Translations under genes and position numbers: made by a program | Shown here: piece by piece, positions 10,918-22,055 of the stretch | Numbering within the stretch: the first letter of the stretch is position 1 | Layout: each line of letters opens with the position of its first letter | Notes under the pieces: model-generated | What the model saw: only the letters and a program-made list of their open reading frames with translations | Databases searched by the model: none | Told to the model about the DNA's origin: nothing | Source: Saccopteryx bilineata | Lineage: Eukaryota; Chordata; Mammalia; Chiroptera; Emballonuridae | DNA: 64,000 bases | Assembly (NCBI RefSeq): GCF_036850765.1 | Contig: NC_089490.1 | Location: 278,828,482-278,892,481, forward strand | Reading direction: 5' to 3'

Positions 10918-11520
10918 TGTTAAATATGCGGGAAGGTCTGGTTGCTCCCTGCTTGCATGTCTCCAAAGAAACCTGGAGGTATGACTGACCCCTGGCCAAC
11001 CCTTGGGAATGTAGCTCGAGAAAAGTTTGTTATGTCAGTGATTGATGATTCTGTTGTGTACACCTGGGTAATGGACCGTGCCTTACTAGCTTGCCATGAT
11101 GGCTTAGCACAAAAGGCAAGACTGATAATGTTTCTTTCTCTAGATAAGTATGTATATTTATACATATACATATTTATCTAGAGAAACCTGGTTTCATTGT
11201 TGAGTTTTAGTTGCCATGGTTGATGGATAGCAGGATGTGTCTATATGACCAACTCCCCATAACTGCCTTGGGCTCTGAGAATTGCATGAGTTTCCCTGAG
11301 CAGAGGCCTTCCATACATGACCCTGTGGTCCTCTGCCAGAGAAAAAGCACATTGGAGTGGGCTCGCATGGGGGCCCGGCAGGGGGGCACAGCTAGGCTAC
11401 TCTGCATTGTGCTGATATATATCTTTTCCTGCTGCTTTTGCTTTTCATCTTTTGCTGTAATAAATCTTAGCCTGGAGTATAACTCACTATCGTGTCCTGT
11501 CAATCATTCTAGCAAATCAC
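10918..11520 (+). repeat. Probable ERVL-class solo LTR
   Basis: Begins with TGTTAAATATGCGGG and carries an AATAAA polyadenylation signal (about 11459-11464) followed by a TTAGCCTGGAGTATAACTC block and a terminal stretch (GTCCTGTCAATCATTCTAGC) typical of old ERVL-type LTR ends. No target duplication is obvious and no internal retroviral frame adjoins it. The 52-bp palindrome at 11135-11186 lies inside. Confidence 0.5.
11135..11186. repeat. Near-perfect 52-bp palindrome
   Basis: Comparing the 52 bases with their own reverse complement leaves only two mismatched pairs. The outer 13 bases of each arm (TTTCTCTAGATAA / TTATCTAGAGAAA) pair perfectly and the centre is AT-rich (TATGTATATTTATACATATA). 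It can form a cruciform or hairpin. It may be a tiny MITE relic or a palindromic duplication inside the LTR. Confidence 0.9.
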
Positions 11521-12184
11521 CATAACTTACAGAGACATGGGTCCTACAATACATGAAAGAGAATGATGAAGCTTCATTCCTCATTAATCCTGCTGACTGC
11601 TGCACAACCTCGAGATCCAGATTCTCATCCAGCTCAACTCTTTCCAGGTTTGCATGATGGCTCTGAGACACCAGGGTTAGAATAGCTACAGGCAAGCCAG
11701 GAGCTCGAGTTATAATCTCATTTAGAGGCGGTCCACGTACCTGGAATATGTGGTGGGGAAACATGATGCTTGGACAGAGGAGGCAGAGAGAATAAAGGTC
11801 CTGGGGGGGATTTTGGGGTTGAGTGCCTTTTAGAATCTTGAGATTTGTGCACTCAGGTTAATGTACATAGCTGGAGTCAAAGCCACAAGGGCTTTCCTAG
11901 ACCTCTGTTAACTTATTAGTGGCTTAGCCAGGCAAACAGTTTGGGTAAAAGCATCCTCCAGCTCTATATCCCCTTCCATATATGTATATCTCTGATTCAT
12001 GGTCCAGAAGCACATTTTACATCATATCTCTCTCCCTATCCAAATTAAGATATTTATATGTATAAACTGATGAGTATGATCATAGACACAAATACCAATT
12101 AAAAAATTAAAGTAAAATAATTGAATAGTTATACATATACTTGCTATTCAAAGAAAGTCCCAGCATTTGTTTTACATAAAAATA
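11521..12184. other. Intergenic, no recognised gene
   Basis: AT-rich. An 86-codon minus-strand frame (11504-11764) has no recognisable homology. Possibly decayed retroviral or L1 sequence, not assignable by eye. Confidence 0.5.
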
Positions 12185-13545
12185 TATAGCTAATGCAGAA
12201 TACCCAAACAATCTTAAAAAAGATCAAAAGAGGAGGATTCATATTTTCTTATTTTATAACATACAGTGGTAATCAAGACAGTGTGGTTCTTACATAGTAT
12301 GAATATATAGAACAATAGAGTAGAATTGAGACTCTAGAAATAAACCCATGTGTTTACGTCAACTGATTTTTCAAGAGCATTTAATGGGAGAAAGAATGTT
12401 TTTTCAACAAATGGTGCTGAAACAAGTGAAAAGTCACATGTGAAGAAATACATTTTGATGCTTACCTATACAAAAATGAACTTAGAATGGAACAAAGATC
12501 TCAATGAAAGAGCTAACACTATAAAACACTTAGAAAACACATGGGAAAACCTTCATGATAATGAATTTGGCAATGTTTTCTTACAGATGATATCAAAAGC
12601 ATAAACAACCAAGGGAAAAAAAATAAATTGCATGTCATCAAAATGAAAACAAACATCACTAAGGAAATGAAAAAAGCAACCCAAAAAATGAGAGAAAATA
12701 TTTGTAAATTATATATCTGAGATGATTTTAATATCCAGAATATATAAAAAACTCTTACAACTCAACAAGACAAACAACCCAATTTAAAAATGGGCAAAAG
12801 ATTTGCATAGAATTGTCCCAGAGATAATATACAAGTAGCCAACAAACACATGAAAAGATGTGACTTAAACTTAAGTTAACATTATTAATAAATGGGACAA
12901 AATTAACATCATGAGAAAGAGAGGTGCTGAGAATGTCACTTTGGTATATATTTTTACCAAAAATGCATAACATGAATCTAGTGAGGAAGAAACCTCAGAT
13001 AAACTCACACTTCAAGAAAGCTGAGTGAAGGGTATATGAGAGTTTTATATTATTCTCTTATAACTCTTTGGTAGCAACTTATGTGTATATCAATCTCACT
13101 AGAGACAAAAAAACAGGAACAACAACAAAAATAGCTAATAAAAGATGTCATATTAAAGGAGACCAAAGGGAACTGGCAACTAGATATGATGAATGATCCA
13201 AGTTTGGACCCTGCACTGGGAGAACAACACTGCAGAGACGTCACTGGGACATATGGTAGTAATCAGTGATGCACTTTGGCTCAGATAACTGCACTGTGGT
13301 TTCATGAGAGAATGCTCTTGTTCTTAAGAGATAGATGTGGGAATATTTAGGAGTAAAGGGGCATGATGTCTGCCTGCTCTTAAATGGATTAGGGAAAAAG
13401 TAATACTGTATGTATATTTATCGAGAGAAATAAAAGTGATATGTGTGGCAAAAATAAGGCATAAGGTTAACAATGAGCATATGAGAATTTAAAAAATACA
13501 ATTCTTCTGTAAGTTTGCCATTATTTAAAAGTAAAAATTTAAAAT
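12185..13545 (+). repeat. L1 (LINE-1) 3' fragment, decayed
   Basis: Plus-strand remnant of L1 ORF2 C-terminal region and 3' UTR. Recognisable blocks are AACAATAGAGTAGAATTGAG, AACAAATGGTGCTGAAACAA, TTTAATATCCAGAATATATA and AAATGGGCAAAAGATTTGCA, followed by the mammalian L1M-type 3' UTR pattern. The only longish frame (12350-12604, 84 codons) is an ORF2 shard; stops and indels break the rest, so it is dead. Confidence 0.8.
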
Positions 13546-13629
13546 AAATTAATTATAATACAAAAATAAGTTAAAATCTTTTAATATAATAAAATATTTA
13601 TAATCCAAAGCTAGAAAAACAGAAGAATC

Positions 13630-13800
13630 TCTAGGTAAAATAAGTAAAGGGTTTGACTGAATGGTGACAATGCAAACCAGACTTCTGGTGGTGAGCACAA
13701 TGTAGTATATACAGGTGTCAAACTATAATGTTGCACAACTAAAACTTATATAATGTTATAAAGCATTATGTCCTCAATTTAAAATAGAAAACCAAAAAAA
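13630..13800 (+). repeat. Second L1 3' tail
   Basis: A separate L1M-type 3' end: GTGGTGAGCACAATGTAGTA, then AAACTATAATGTTGCACAAC and an A-rich finish. It is distinct from the preceding L1 because that unit already reached its own 3' end. Confidence 0.6.
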
Positions 13801-14374
13801 CTGTAGGGTCAAAATCAGCCCCAGCCCCTTAAGAGACAGTGCAGCCCAGCTGTCACTCAACCTTGCCAGGTGGGCTGCTCACGGAACAAACAGCACTTGG
13901 CACCAAATGACAGTCCTTAAGGCCTGGAGTCTGTATTAGAGAGAAGAGCATTGTTTACTGGAAGATGAGGAGGAGCAGTAAATTACTTCTGGGAGTAAGT
14001 CAGCTTCCAGAAGAACCCAAGATCTCAGAGGCTCTACTAGTATCCTCAGTGTTAGCAGGCCAGTTATGACCCTTCCTGCCTCCACGTCAGCCAAGACTAC
14101 TCCTTCTTGCCCAGGTGATCAGAGCCACATTATCTCAAACCAAGGTGCATGGACTGGGCATCCAATGTGTGTAACAGCCTGTGGAAACGAGGAGGCCACC
14201 AGGGAAGGCGTGCACACATGTGTGTTTATGCATATGTGCATGCTTAAGGTGGGGTATGGGAAGCTGTCAGAGCTTTGCAGCAATGCTGTGAGTTCTTACT
14301 AAATTGGTGGTGACATATATTCTCACTCCCCTGAAGAACCCATGTAATGGTAATTTCGACTTCAAAACATGGGA
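13801..14374. other. Intergenic, no recognised gene
   Basis: Mixed composition. I see no repeat edge or coding signal. Confidence 0.6.
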
Positions 14375-14570
14375 TGATGGGTAATTTAAAGCACTTACTT
14401 AGTAAGTACTTACACTGTGCCAAAGAACATTTGAAATATTTCACCCACATTAACTTGTGACCCTCACAAGAACCCAGGGATAAGTATCTCTATGGTCTCC
14501 TGTTTTACAGATAAGAGGTTGAGTAACTTGCCAAAGGCCACACAGCTAGTGATGACTGCAATCAAGACCT
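14375..14570 (-). repeat. MIR SINE fragment
   Basis: Minus-strand MIR recognised by TACTTACACTGTGCCAAAGA, TGTTTTACAGATAAGAGGTT and AAAGGCCACACAGCTAGTG, in the order expected of a reverse MIR. Confidence 0.75.
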
Positions 14571-14965
14571 GAGGCTCTTGGTCAAGCCAAGGTGGCCTGC
14601 CTTGCAAAAAACACACACAATCTTTGATCTTCTCATGGAATATAAGTTGAGTCACCCACAAGCAACAGCTCTAAGAAAACAGAGTGTTCTTATCAGGCTG
14701 GGAGGCAAGCCAACAGTTTTGCAAAAATATGGTGTGTCTGTACACATGAGTTATGGCCCCATCTCCTCTTGTGCAGTGGGCTTCTCTTGTCACAGTTTAT
14801 TGCTCCATTGTGAATTAGTAGCTTCAACTTCAACTTGGCATTTTTGAGTTTCACACCAAATTGAAAATAAAGATTGGTTCAGCCAGTTGGCATTTGAAGA
14901 ATATCTAAAATATTTAAGTGTACTAGATCAAGCTTTTGTGAGTTCCTATTAAAAACAAACAAATA
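14571..14965. other. Intergenic, no recognised gene
   Basis: Nothing recognisable. The 89-codon frame at 14578-14847 has no family resemblance. Confidence 0.6.
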
Positions 14966-15363
14966 GGCCCTGACTGGTTGGCTCAGTGGTAGAGCATTGG
15001 CCTGGTGTGTGGAAGTCCTGGGTTTGATTCCCAGCCAGCACACACAGGAGAAGTGCCCATCTGCTTCTCCACCCTTTCCCCTTTCCTTTCTCTCTATCTC
15101 TCTCTTCCCCTCCCACAGCCAAGTTTCCATTGGAGCAAAGTTGGCCCGGGACACGGAAGATGGCTCCATGGCCTCTGCCTCAGGCATTAGAATGGCTTTG
15201 GTTGTAACAGAGCAACGTCACAGATGGGCAGAGCATCGCCCCCTAGTGGGCATACCGGGTGGATCCCTGTCGGGTGCATGCGGGAGTCTGTCTCTCTGCC
15301 TCCCCGCTTCTCACTTCAGAAAAATACAAAAAACCAAACAAACAAATAAACAAACAAACAAAA
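14966..15363 (+). mobile_element. tRNA-derived SINE, long VES/Rhin-1-like type
   Basis: Plus-strand copy: head GGCCCTGACTGGTTGGCTCAGTGG (given here in parts: GGCCCTGACTGG, TTGGCTCAGTGG A box), B box GGTTTGATTCC, the AGTGCCCATCTGCTTCTCC block, the ATTGGAGCAAAGTTGGCCC body block, and a tail of AAACAAACAAATAAA repeats. Overlapping frames of 102 and 130 codons are translations of the SINE. Confidence 0.92.
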
Positions 15364-15714
15364 CCAAAGGGTGCTGCCAAACATTCTGAGCACTATTTGT
15401 GAGGATGAATTACCCTGCCCATACTGCCAAAGGCCAGAAAAAGAAAGTTAGACGGGCTTCCTTCTGTCTCCTTCTGAAAGGTCATTTGAAGGCAAGTAGT
15501 TCTTTGGGAAGTGCTCTGATCCTTTGATTATAAAGAATTATAGCCACATAATGAGTCTGCATCTCGTTCCATTTCTTATTGGCCATCACAAAGAAACATT
15601 GTACCTAAATAAGTTAAATGTACATTTTTTCCCCCAGTGCAAATTGCTACTTGTTCTTGGTCAATGGGCAAGTAACAACCTGGATGCTCAAATTCTTTAG
15701 AAAGAGTATATGTC

Positions 15715-15911
15715 TGGTCCTAGCTGGGTAGCTCAGTTGGTTAGAACATCCTTCCTATACTCTAAAGTTGCAGGTTCGATCCCCGGTCAGGGCACACACA
15801 AGAATCAACCAATGATGGAATGAATAGGTGGAACAACAAATTGATGTCTCTCTCTCTGTCTCTCTCCCTTCCTCTCTCTCTCTAAAAATCAAAAGTAAAA
15901 GTTAAAAATAA
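15715..15911 (+). mobile_element. Classical VES-type SINE
   Basis: Short bat VES pattern: CCTAGCTGGGTAGCTCAGTT with A box, B box GGTTCGATCCC, then GAATCAACCAATGATGGAA and a CT-rich stretch ending A-rich. Target duplication AAAGAGTATAT / AAAGAGTATGA at 15701-15711 and 15913-15923. This head is the strongest single hint that the genome is a bat. Confidence 0.9.
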
Positions 15912-16015
15912 TAAAGAGTATGATACATCCAGGAGCCAGTGAAAATGTCACTCACTTGCTTGCCTTCTGGAAACAGAAGGTAGTCTATTCCCAGTGGTCA
16001 CAAGGTCTTCGTCTA

Positions 16016-16170
16016 ATACAGGTGTCCTCAGACTCAGATGCACACTACCTGGGGACCCTGTGGAAAATAACAGTGCTGCCCAACCTCACACTAATTCAAC
16101 TAGACTTTGTGTGTGGGACCCTGGAACTCATGTTCTCAACAAGCTTCCCATACAGTGTCAATTGGAGAAT
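16016..16170. repeat. MER20-like hAT fragment
   Basis: CAGGTGTCCTCAGACTCAGA matches the left end pattern of this hAT-Charlie family and the TACCTGGGGACCCTGTGGA block follows; the right end is lost. Confidence 0.5.
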
Positions 16171-16444
16171 GGATTTGGATCAGAAATGCAGAGTTGATGA
16201 AAGGCAGTAGTATTGATGTCTCCTGTCGTCCAAGGAAAGACTCCAGGACAACACAAAAAGAAGCCACTGCCACAGTTGGACCTCCTGTGATTAGGACCCA
16301 ACTTTGTCCCCAGTAGCCCAGTCCATCAGAAAATGCTCACATGTTACCTTTGGTGGTAGTTTCCAATCACAGGGACAAGATATTAGAAGTGAGAAGTGAA
16401 TACCTTGGGATCTGAGGGTGAATTTTAATTGGGATTGGCAGATG

Positions 16445-16973
16445 TGTGATAGGTTGTGTTTTCCAAAGATGGCTACAGTTGTCCTCCAGATCCATGCTTT
16501 TCTGCAATGTGACCTTGTCGCTCTCCTGTCAAGAAATGGAGTCTGTTTCTCCATCCCCTGGAAACTGGGCTGCCCGTGGCTCCCTTGTGACTAACTGGAC
16601 GTGGCGGAACTGAGGCAGCACGACTTCTGAGCCCAGGTCTGAACAGGTCTGAAGCTCTGCCCCATTCTCTTGGAATGTCTCCTCTCAAGACTCTCCTGCC
16701 CTGGTTCCAGCTGTCGTGCTGGGAGGAGCTCAAGCCACGTGCAGGTGCTCCCTACGTAGTTGGACCTGCCTTTCCAGTCATCTCTGATCAGGTGCTGAGA
16801 GTAGAGAAGCCTCCAGATGATCCCAGCCCCAAGCCATTCATGTCTCCTCAGTGGAGGCTTCAAACCATCTCCACGCTGGCCTGTCCAAATTCCTGAGCCA
16901 CAGATCCCTAGGCATGACCTTTTTGGTGCCGTTAAGGTGGGGTGGTTGTTGCCCTGTATGGATAACTGGAACA
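16445..16973 (+). repeat. MLT1-type MaLR solo LTR, near full length
   Basis: Plus-strand LTR of about 530 bp. Early TTTTCCAAAGATGGCTACAG, middle GACCTTGTCGCTCTCCTGTC and GTGGCGGAACTGAGGCAGC, and end block CAAATTCCTGAGCCACAGAT followed by GATAACTGGAACA are in the expected order. Several frames (60-90 codons) inside it on both strands are spurious. Confidence 0.72.
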
Positions 16974-17059
16974 GCGGGCATATTCAGGGTCCTGATGTTT
17001 GTTGGGTGATGGAGGCCTGAGGATGGTACTCTTGGTGAGGCCAGGCCCTGGTTAAGAAA

Positions 17060-17240
17060 CGAGGTTCTAGAGCGGCCTGGGTTTAAATCCAGTCTCTGCC
17101 ACCAGCTTTGTGCTCTCAGGAAAGTTACTTAACCTCTCTTGCCACTCAGTTCTTCACCTCTGTAATGGAGATAACAGTACCCATTTGAGTTGGTTGTTAT
17201 GAAGATTAAATGTGCTGATGTGTGAATAGCACCCAGCTAC
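17060..17240 (+). repeat. MIR SINE
   Basis: Plus-strand MIR: GGGTTTAAATCCAGTCTCTG, then AAAGTTACTTAACCTCTCTT, TGTAATGGAGATAACAGTAC and GAAGATTAAATGTGC in canonical order. Confidence 0.85.
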
Positions 17241-17595
17241 CTAGAGAACTCTGTAAGTAAGCTTTTTGATCATTTCTAATTTGCACAGGCCTCTGTCCAA
17301 ATTTGATCACAGAGGACTTAATTCTGGTCCAAATGGCACTTATACTTAGACAGCAATCGGGTTCCTTTGTCACAGTGCCTCTGAGGGGAAGAAAGACAGG
17401 TTACTGTCTTCCATTGTCTGTGTGATGAGAACCTGGGACATAAAGAAAGAGGCTGTGTTTGGCTGGACGGAGCTGGAGGGTTTCTAGGAAAACTGCTGGA
17501 GGACTTGAGCATAAAGTCAAGTAGGACAGAAGCAGGTGAAGAAGTTGGAGAGGAAGAGAGCCAGGCCTGGGCCAGTGATTGGTGTTGTTTTAGTG
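17241..17595. other. Intergenic, no recognised gene
   Basis: Unique-looking. A 127-codon minus frame extends across the adjoining TG repeat (giving a His/Thr run) and is not a gene. Confidence 0.6.
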
Positions 17596-17626
<31 letters not shown>

Positions 17627-17640
17627 TGTGCGTTTGTGTA
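17596..17640. repeat. (TG)n microsatellite
   Basis: Thirteen uninterrupted TG units followed by variant TTTGTG/CGTTTGTG units. Z-DNA-capable and likely polymorphic. Confidence 0.95.
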
Positions 17641-18254
17641 GAGGGGGTGACTCCAGAATAAGGTGGGATTTTCCCCTGAGGAAGTGAGCAGGTATAGACA
17701 AGGAGGGGCTGCATAATGCATGCCAGGTGTTAGGGATGCCCTCTGAGGTCCATCAGTAAGAGCTTTGGAGGGAGGCTGTGGCAGGGATTGTGGTCAAAGC
17801 CCACTCCATGTCTTGCAAGATGGAGGGACCGAGTCCAATTCTCTGTACATGAATATACATGGACACGTGACTCAGTTTCCAGGTTAACTTTTCACCTGGC
17901 CTCTCTCCCCGTGGGTGAGTAAACCGGCTTCTCTTTCTTGGTTACCAAATCACAGCAGTCGCCTGTAGCCAGGGTCCCTTTAACAGCTGCTCATGCCCGA
18001 CTGCACTGGGCACCAAGCAAGTGTTACTCAGGAATGTGAGCCCCTAAACCTGGGAGGCTGTTGTAATAGTTTTAAAGACCTTGAGATTTCTTCGATGAAA
18101 GTGCTGCTTATGATAAAGTCATATTGTGTCAGTAATTTGTGTGGATCATCTGTCTTTGTTCAAGGCAGGGGTTTCGTGGCATTCCTGTAAAGGTCCCCAG
18201 CTGTACTCTGACTCAGCCAAGAAAGAGGTTTGTTATAATCATTTCAGTTACCAA
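17641..18254. other. Intergenic, no recognised gene
   Basis: No gene seen. The stretch around 17860-17960 has an LTR-like feel but no assignable family. Confidence 0.5.
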
Positions 18255-18345
18255 ATGGTTAAGCATCATTGTGCTAGTGGTTGGGGCACACAGTGGGTTC
18301 TTAGTAAATGTTTGTGGGATGAGAGTGAATAAATAACTGAGTAAG
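18255..18345 (+). repeat. L2 LINE 3' end fragment
   Basis: GGCACACAGTGGGTTCTTAG then TAAATGTTTGTGGGATGAGA is the common L2 3' terminal pattern. Confidence 0.6.
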
Positions 18346-20449
18346 AGGCACTGGCAGTTATGAAGACTAATTAAAATCTTTCTAATTTGAATCTCCCAGC
18401 CCGGAGCAGCTGTGACTTCCAACTCACCCGTGCAAAGCTTGTGCTTGCTCAGTGCCCAGATTTTACAAAAAAGAAGAAAAAGATCAGAACAAAGGGGCAG
18501 AGGAATGCTACCCTCACAACCTGACTGTCCTGGTCAGCAGCTGCCACTCTCACCGTTATTATTGGCAGGTCCTCAACATGTGGGCCAGAGGCTCTGATGG
18601 TCTCAGAAGGTGACTGTGGAGGACAGGAAACAGAATGAGGGTGGCAGACATGGTCTCTCGGGGGTGCTGCCGTGGTGACCTTTCCTGGTCATGGGCCCCG
18701 TGCGCCAGCAGTCCCAGCACCAGGTGGGCCGCGTGGCCCCGTCCCATTGCTTGTGCAGTGAAGCAGTCTAGCTCATCACTTTCCACCTCAGCATCTGTCG
18801 GGACCCAGCCTGCTGACAAGGACGCTATCTCCTTTCAGGTTTCATTTGGGGATAATTTTGAGCCTCAAGGCACTGATTCACCCTCAGAATGCTTCTCTTG
18901 TTGGAGTGTGGGCTTTCCCTGCAGGGCCAGCCTTGGGCAGGCCCAGGGAGCCTTCTCTTCCAGACTGGATGACCCACTCTGGTTATGCAATGACTCCAGG
19001 AGGCCTGGGTCCCCAAAAGGAGTCACCTTGTGGGGAGAAATGCATATTTCAACGTCCCTAACACTTGAACTGTTTTTAAACCTTGTGGCAAGTTGTTTTG
19101 AATATATTCCCATTAAAAAAAATAATACAGAATCTTCCAACTCTGAGGGTTGAAGTCTAGAAAAAGCTGAGTCATTCAGAGCCGAGTCTGGAGAATGAGG
19201 GGAGTGATCACATTTAGATAAACAAGGCATTTTTCAGCGAAAAACGAGGACTGCCTTCAAAGCAATCAAACTGGTTTTTATACATGACTATTGACCTGAA
19301 TTTTGTAATTTTGTAATTTTGTAAGCACCATATAGATATCTTCGGCAAAGGCAGATGTATTATTTATTTAAAAGTATTTTTTTCCCAGGATAGTCGTGAC
19401 AACCTTCATTTAAATGGGCAAACCTAGACATGTTTTCTTTTTTTTAGCCAATTGAACTCATTTATTTCCACAAGTATTGTTAAAAAAAACAAATATAAAT
19501 ACTCCAGAACAATCAAGGTAATATCCCCCAAGGACATCAAACCATTTTGTAAAGATGGTTTTGCTTTTATAAGTAATAGATTTTTGTGTGTGTGTGTGTG
19601 TTGACAATTTCCCACTTCCACAAAGACACCAAATTAGACTATTTATTAGCCTCTCTTCTAAATGGCTTCACTCAGGTTATTCTGAGTTTCTATGGCTGAC
19701 CCATTAGCAACCCATCTAACATCCACCTCTCCCCTCTGCCTTATTACAGAGAACCACCATTCAACCCAATTTAACATACATGTATTGAATATTTTGCAGC
19801 TGGAGGCTCACTGAATGAGGGCAGCAGTCACCTGGCTATTGCAAAATCTTTAGCTTTCCGGATAAAAGGCATAGATGTGTCAACGACCTTCTTTTCTCCA
19901 CTTTCTTACTGTCTTGAAGGTAAACATGATTCCTGGAGCTGCAGCAGCCCTTTTGAAACCAAGAGGAAATAAGACTGAGGATGAAGAGCCACCTGGAGAA
20001 GTACAGGGATAATCCTGTGTCCCCGATGGCACTGCCCAGCAGTGGAAGCAGGCCAAAAATCTCAGACTTCTGGGTTTAGCACCACAGGAGCCACAAAACC
20101 ATTTGCTATGACAGGCACTCTGCTCTTAGCAGCAGACACAGCCTGACCTAATGCACAAGCCATTCCTTGATTGAACAAACACACGGCAAACACCACTGTG
20201 TAGCAGGCAGGCAGGGTAGGAAGAACCATGGATGGAACTTTGAGGCAGATAATTCTTGTCTTGAGGGAATTCTGGAATCAATAGTTGTTAACAATTTTTA
20301 GTTTCTTATGTAAAATTCACTAAAGCAATTGTATATTAATAGTTTAAAGTTGCAAATTACTTATGTGCTTGGGAGGCCATGATCTTCTCATGGATAGCAA
20401 GGAAGGGGATTGGATGCTTATTGAGACCTCTACCCAGCAAGGAGGTAAA
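18346..20449. other. Intergenic, no recognised gene
   Basis: A moderately GC-rich block at 18540-19060 carries a 172-codon plus frame (18635-19153) and antisense frames, but no domain or conserved motif. A tandem ATTTTGTA-type triplet lies at about 19301-19323 and a (TG)8 tract at about 19585-19601. The remainder is AT-leaning unique DNA. Confidence 0.5.
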
Positions 20450-20690
20450 AGAAACCTTGTGTTTAGCATGTGCCTGCTCTTTGCCCATGCCGTACAAGAG
20501 ACTCCACCTAGATAATTTCATTTAATTCTAATTTCCACCTTGATAAGGAGGTTTTATTCTCTCTCTTCTATGTATTTTGAACAAGAGTCTCAGGAGGTTG
20601 AGTAATGTGCCCGAAGTCACACATCAGATAGAGCAGATCTCTCCCATGGCCCCAAGCCCATGCCTCCTGCATGGCTAGACTTGAATCACA
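20450..20690 (-). repeat. MIR SINE fragment
   Basis: Minus-strand MIR: GATAATTTCATTTAATTCTA, CAGGAGGTTGAGTAATGTGC and CCGAAGTCACACATCAGATA. It is abutted by the SINE on its right. Confidence 0.65.
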
Positions 20691-20815
20691 AAGCTGGTGA
20701 GCTTTGCTTAAACCAGATGAGCCCGCACTCAAGCTGGTGGCCTCGGGGTCTTGAACCTGGATCCTCTGCATCCCAGTCCGACGCTCCATCCACTGCGCCA
20801 CTGCCTGGTCAGGCT
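20691..20815 (-). mobile_element. tRNA-derived SINE, CCAGGCGGTGG type, 3'-truncated
   Basis: Minus-strand copy containing only the tRNA head and the first part of the body (AGCTTGAGTGCGGGCTCATC-like block in reverse). The CT/A-rich tail is missing, which is unusual for a retroposon and suggests a later deletion or recombination rather than 5' truncation. Confidence 0.8.
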
Positions 20816-21144
20816 AGAGGCCCTTACCTTTCTTGATGTACTACCTTAAGGAAATTGCTCTCTGCTCTCTGGAATGTTTAAGGAGACTTTTAATTAAGAA
20901 TGATTAAGAGAAACATTAATAGATGTGTAATTTCCATGACGATTAAACTGATGCTGTATTCATAAGAAACAGACTGAAGGGCCCATCTGTTTAACACTCC
21001 TCTCTTAAGAGGCTATAGCAGAATTAATGATCATGTCACATGGGAACAGTTCCAACACAGTCTTTCTCATGGTAAATGTGTGGAAAGATAGCTATGGTCA
21101 GAATGTCAGGTATCACATATCAATACCCATGACCGTAACTTTTT
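20816..21144. other. Intergenic, no recognised gene
   Basis: AT-leaning unique DNA between two SINEs of the same family. No feature seen. Confidence 0.6.
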
Positions 21145-21160
21145 AAAATTAGCTTCAATT

Positions 21161-21494
21161 CGCCTAACCAGGTGGTGGTGCAGCGGATAGAGCATTGGAC
21201 TGGGATGCGGAGGACCCAGGTTTGAGACCTCGAGGTCGTCAGCTTGAGTGCGGGCTCATCTGGTTTGAGCAAAGCTCACCAGCTTGGACCCAAGGACACT
21301 GGCTCAAGCAAGGGGTTACTCAGTCTGCTGAAGGCCCACGGTCAAGGCACATGTGAGAAAGCAATCAATTAACAACTAAGGTGTCACAACGAAAAATTGA
21401 TGATTGATGCTTCTCATCTCTCTTCGTTCCTGTCTGTCCCTATCTATCCCTCTCTCTGACTCTCTCTCTGTCTCTGTAAAAAAAAAAAAAAAAA
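21161..21494 (+). mobile_element. tRNA-derived SINE, CCAGGCGGTGG type, full length
   Basis: Plus-strand copy with A-box region GGTGGTGGTGCAGCGGATAG, the GGGCTCATCTGGTTTGAGCA body block, AAGCAATCAATTAACAACTA, a CT-rich stretch and an A tail of about 18. A perfect 16-bp duplication (AAAATTAGCTTCAATT) at 21145-21160 and 21495-21510 marks it as relatively recent. Confidence 0.95.
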
Positions 21495-21510
21495 AAAATT
21501 AGCTTCAATT

Positions 21511-21688
21511 CTAAAAAAAAAAAAATCTGCAAGCTGTACTGTGGCCAAGTGACTGGATTTAGAGTGTCTGCAGGACAACTGGGAAACAAGGAAGAGCTGA
21601 GCAAGTCTACACTGGCGTCTCCTTGTGTTGTTATCTCAGCGGCATGCTCTGAAGAAGCGGCAGGAGGAATAAGACCAGATTGCTTCGT
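21511..21688. other. Short unique spacer with A tract
   Basis: An A-rich run near 21511-21524 followed by unclassified sequence. Confidence 0.5.
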
Positions 21689-22055
21689 GTTATAGGTTGA
21701 ACTGTGTCTCCCCAAAATCCATACGTTGAAGTCCTAAACCCCCTCACCTAACCCTTAGCACATGCCCTTATTTGGAAATAAGATTTCTTGTAGATGTAAT
21801 TAGTTCAGATGAGGTCCTCCTGGGGCAGAGTTGACACCTCATCCTGTAAAGCTGGTGTCCTTTACAAAGCAAGGACATCTGGACACAGACACCCACACAG
21901 GGGGGATGTCATGTGAAGATGAAGACAGAGTTGGGGTGAAGTGTCCACATGCTGGGGGACATCAAAGATGCCAGCAGAGCCCCAAAAGCCAGGGGAGACG
22001 GCGGGACAGGTTCCCCCTCACGGCCTCAGAAGGAACCAGCCCTGCCGGGAACGTT
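21689..22055 (+). repeat. MLT1-type MaLR LTR
   Basis: Plus-strand LTR start TGTTATAGGTTGAACTGTGT, then CCAAAATCCATACGTTGAAG, TTATTTGGAAATAAGATTTC and TGTAATTAGTTCAGATGAGG, ending in the CAGAAGGAACCAGCCCTGCC block. The final part of the LTR is missing or too decayed to recognise. Confidence 0.8.

Noticed and set aside
10918..11520. Full endogenous retrovirus
   Set aside because: Only one LTR-like unit is visible, with no second LTR and no gag, pol or env frame nearby.
12350..12604. 84-codon frame as a small protein gene
   Set aside because: It is a shard of L1 ORF2 inside a decayed LINE.
14966..15040. tRNA gene
   Set aside because: The A and B boxes belong to a SINE head; the body, CT-rich region and A-rich tail follow directly, and the cloverleaf is degenerate.
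18635..19153. 172-codon plus frame with an AG acceptor-like CTCCTTTCAG inside
   Set aside because: No recognisable domain, and an opposing frame covers the same GC-rich block. Not enough to call an exon.
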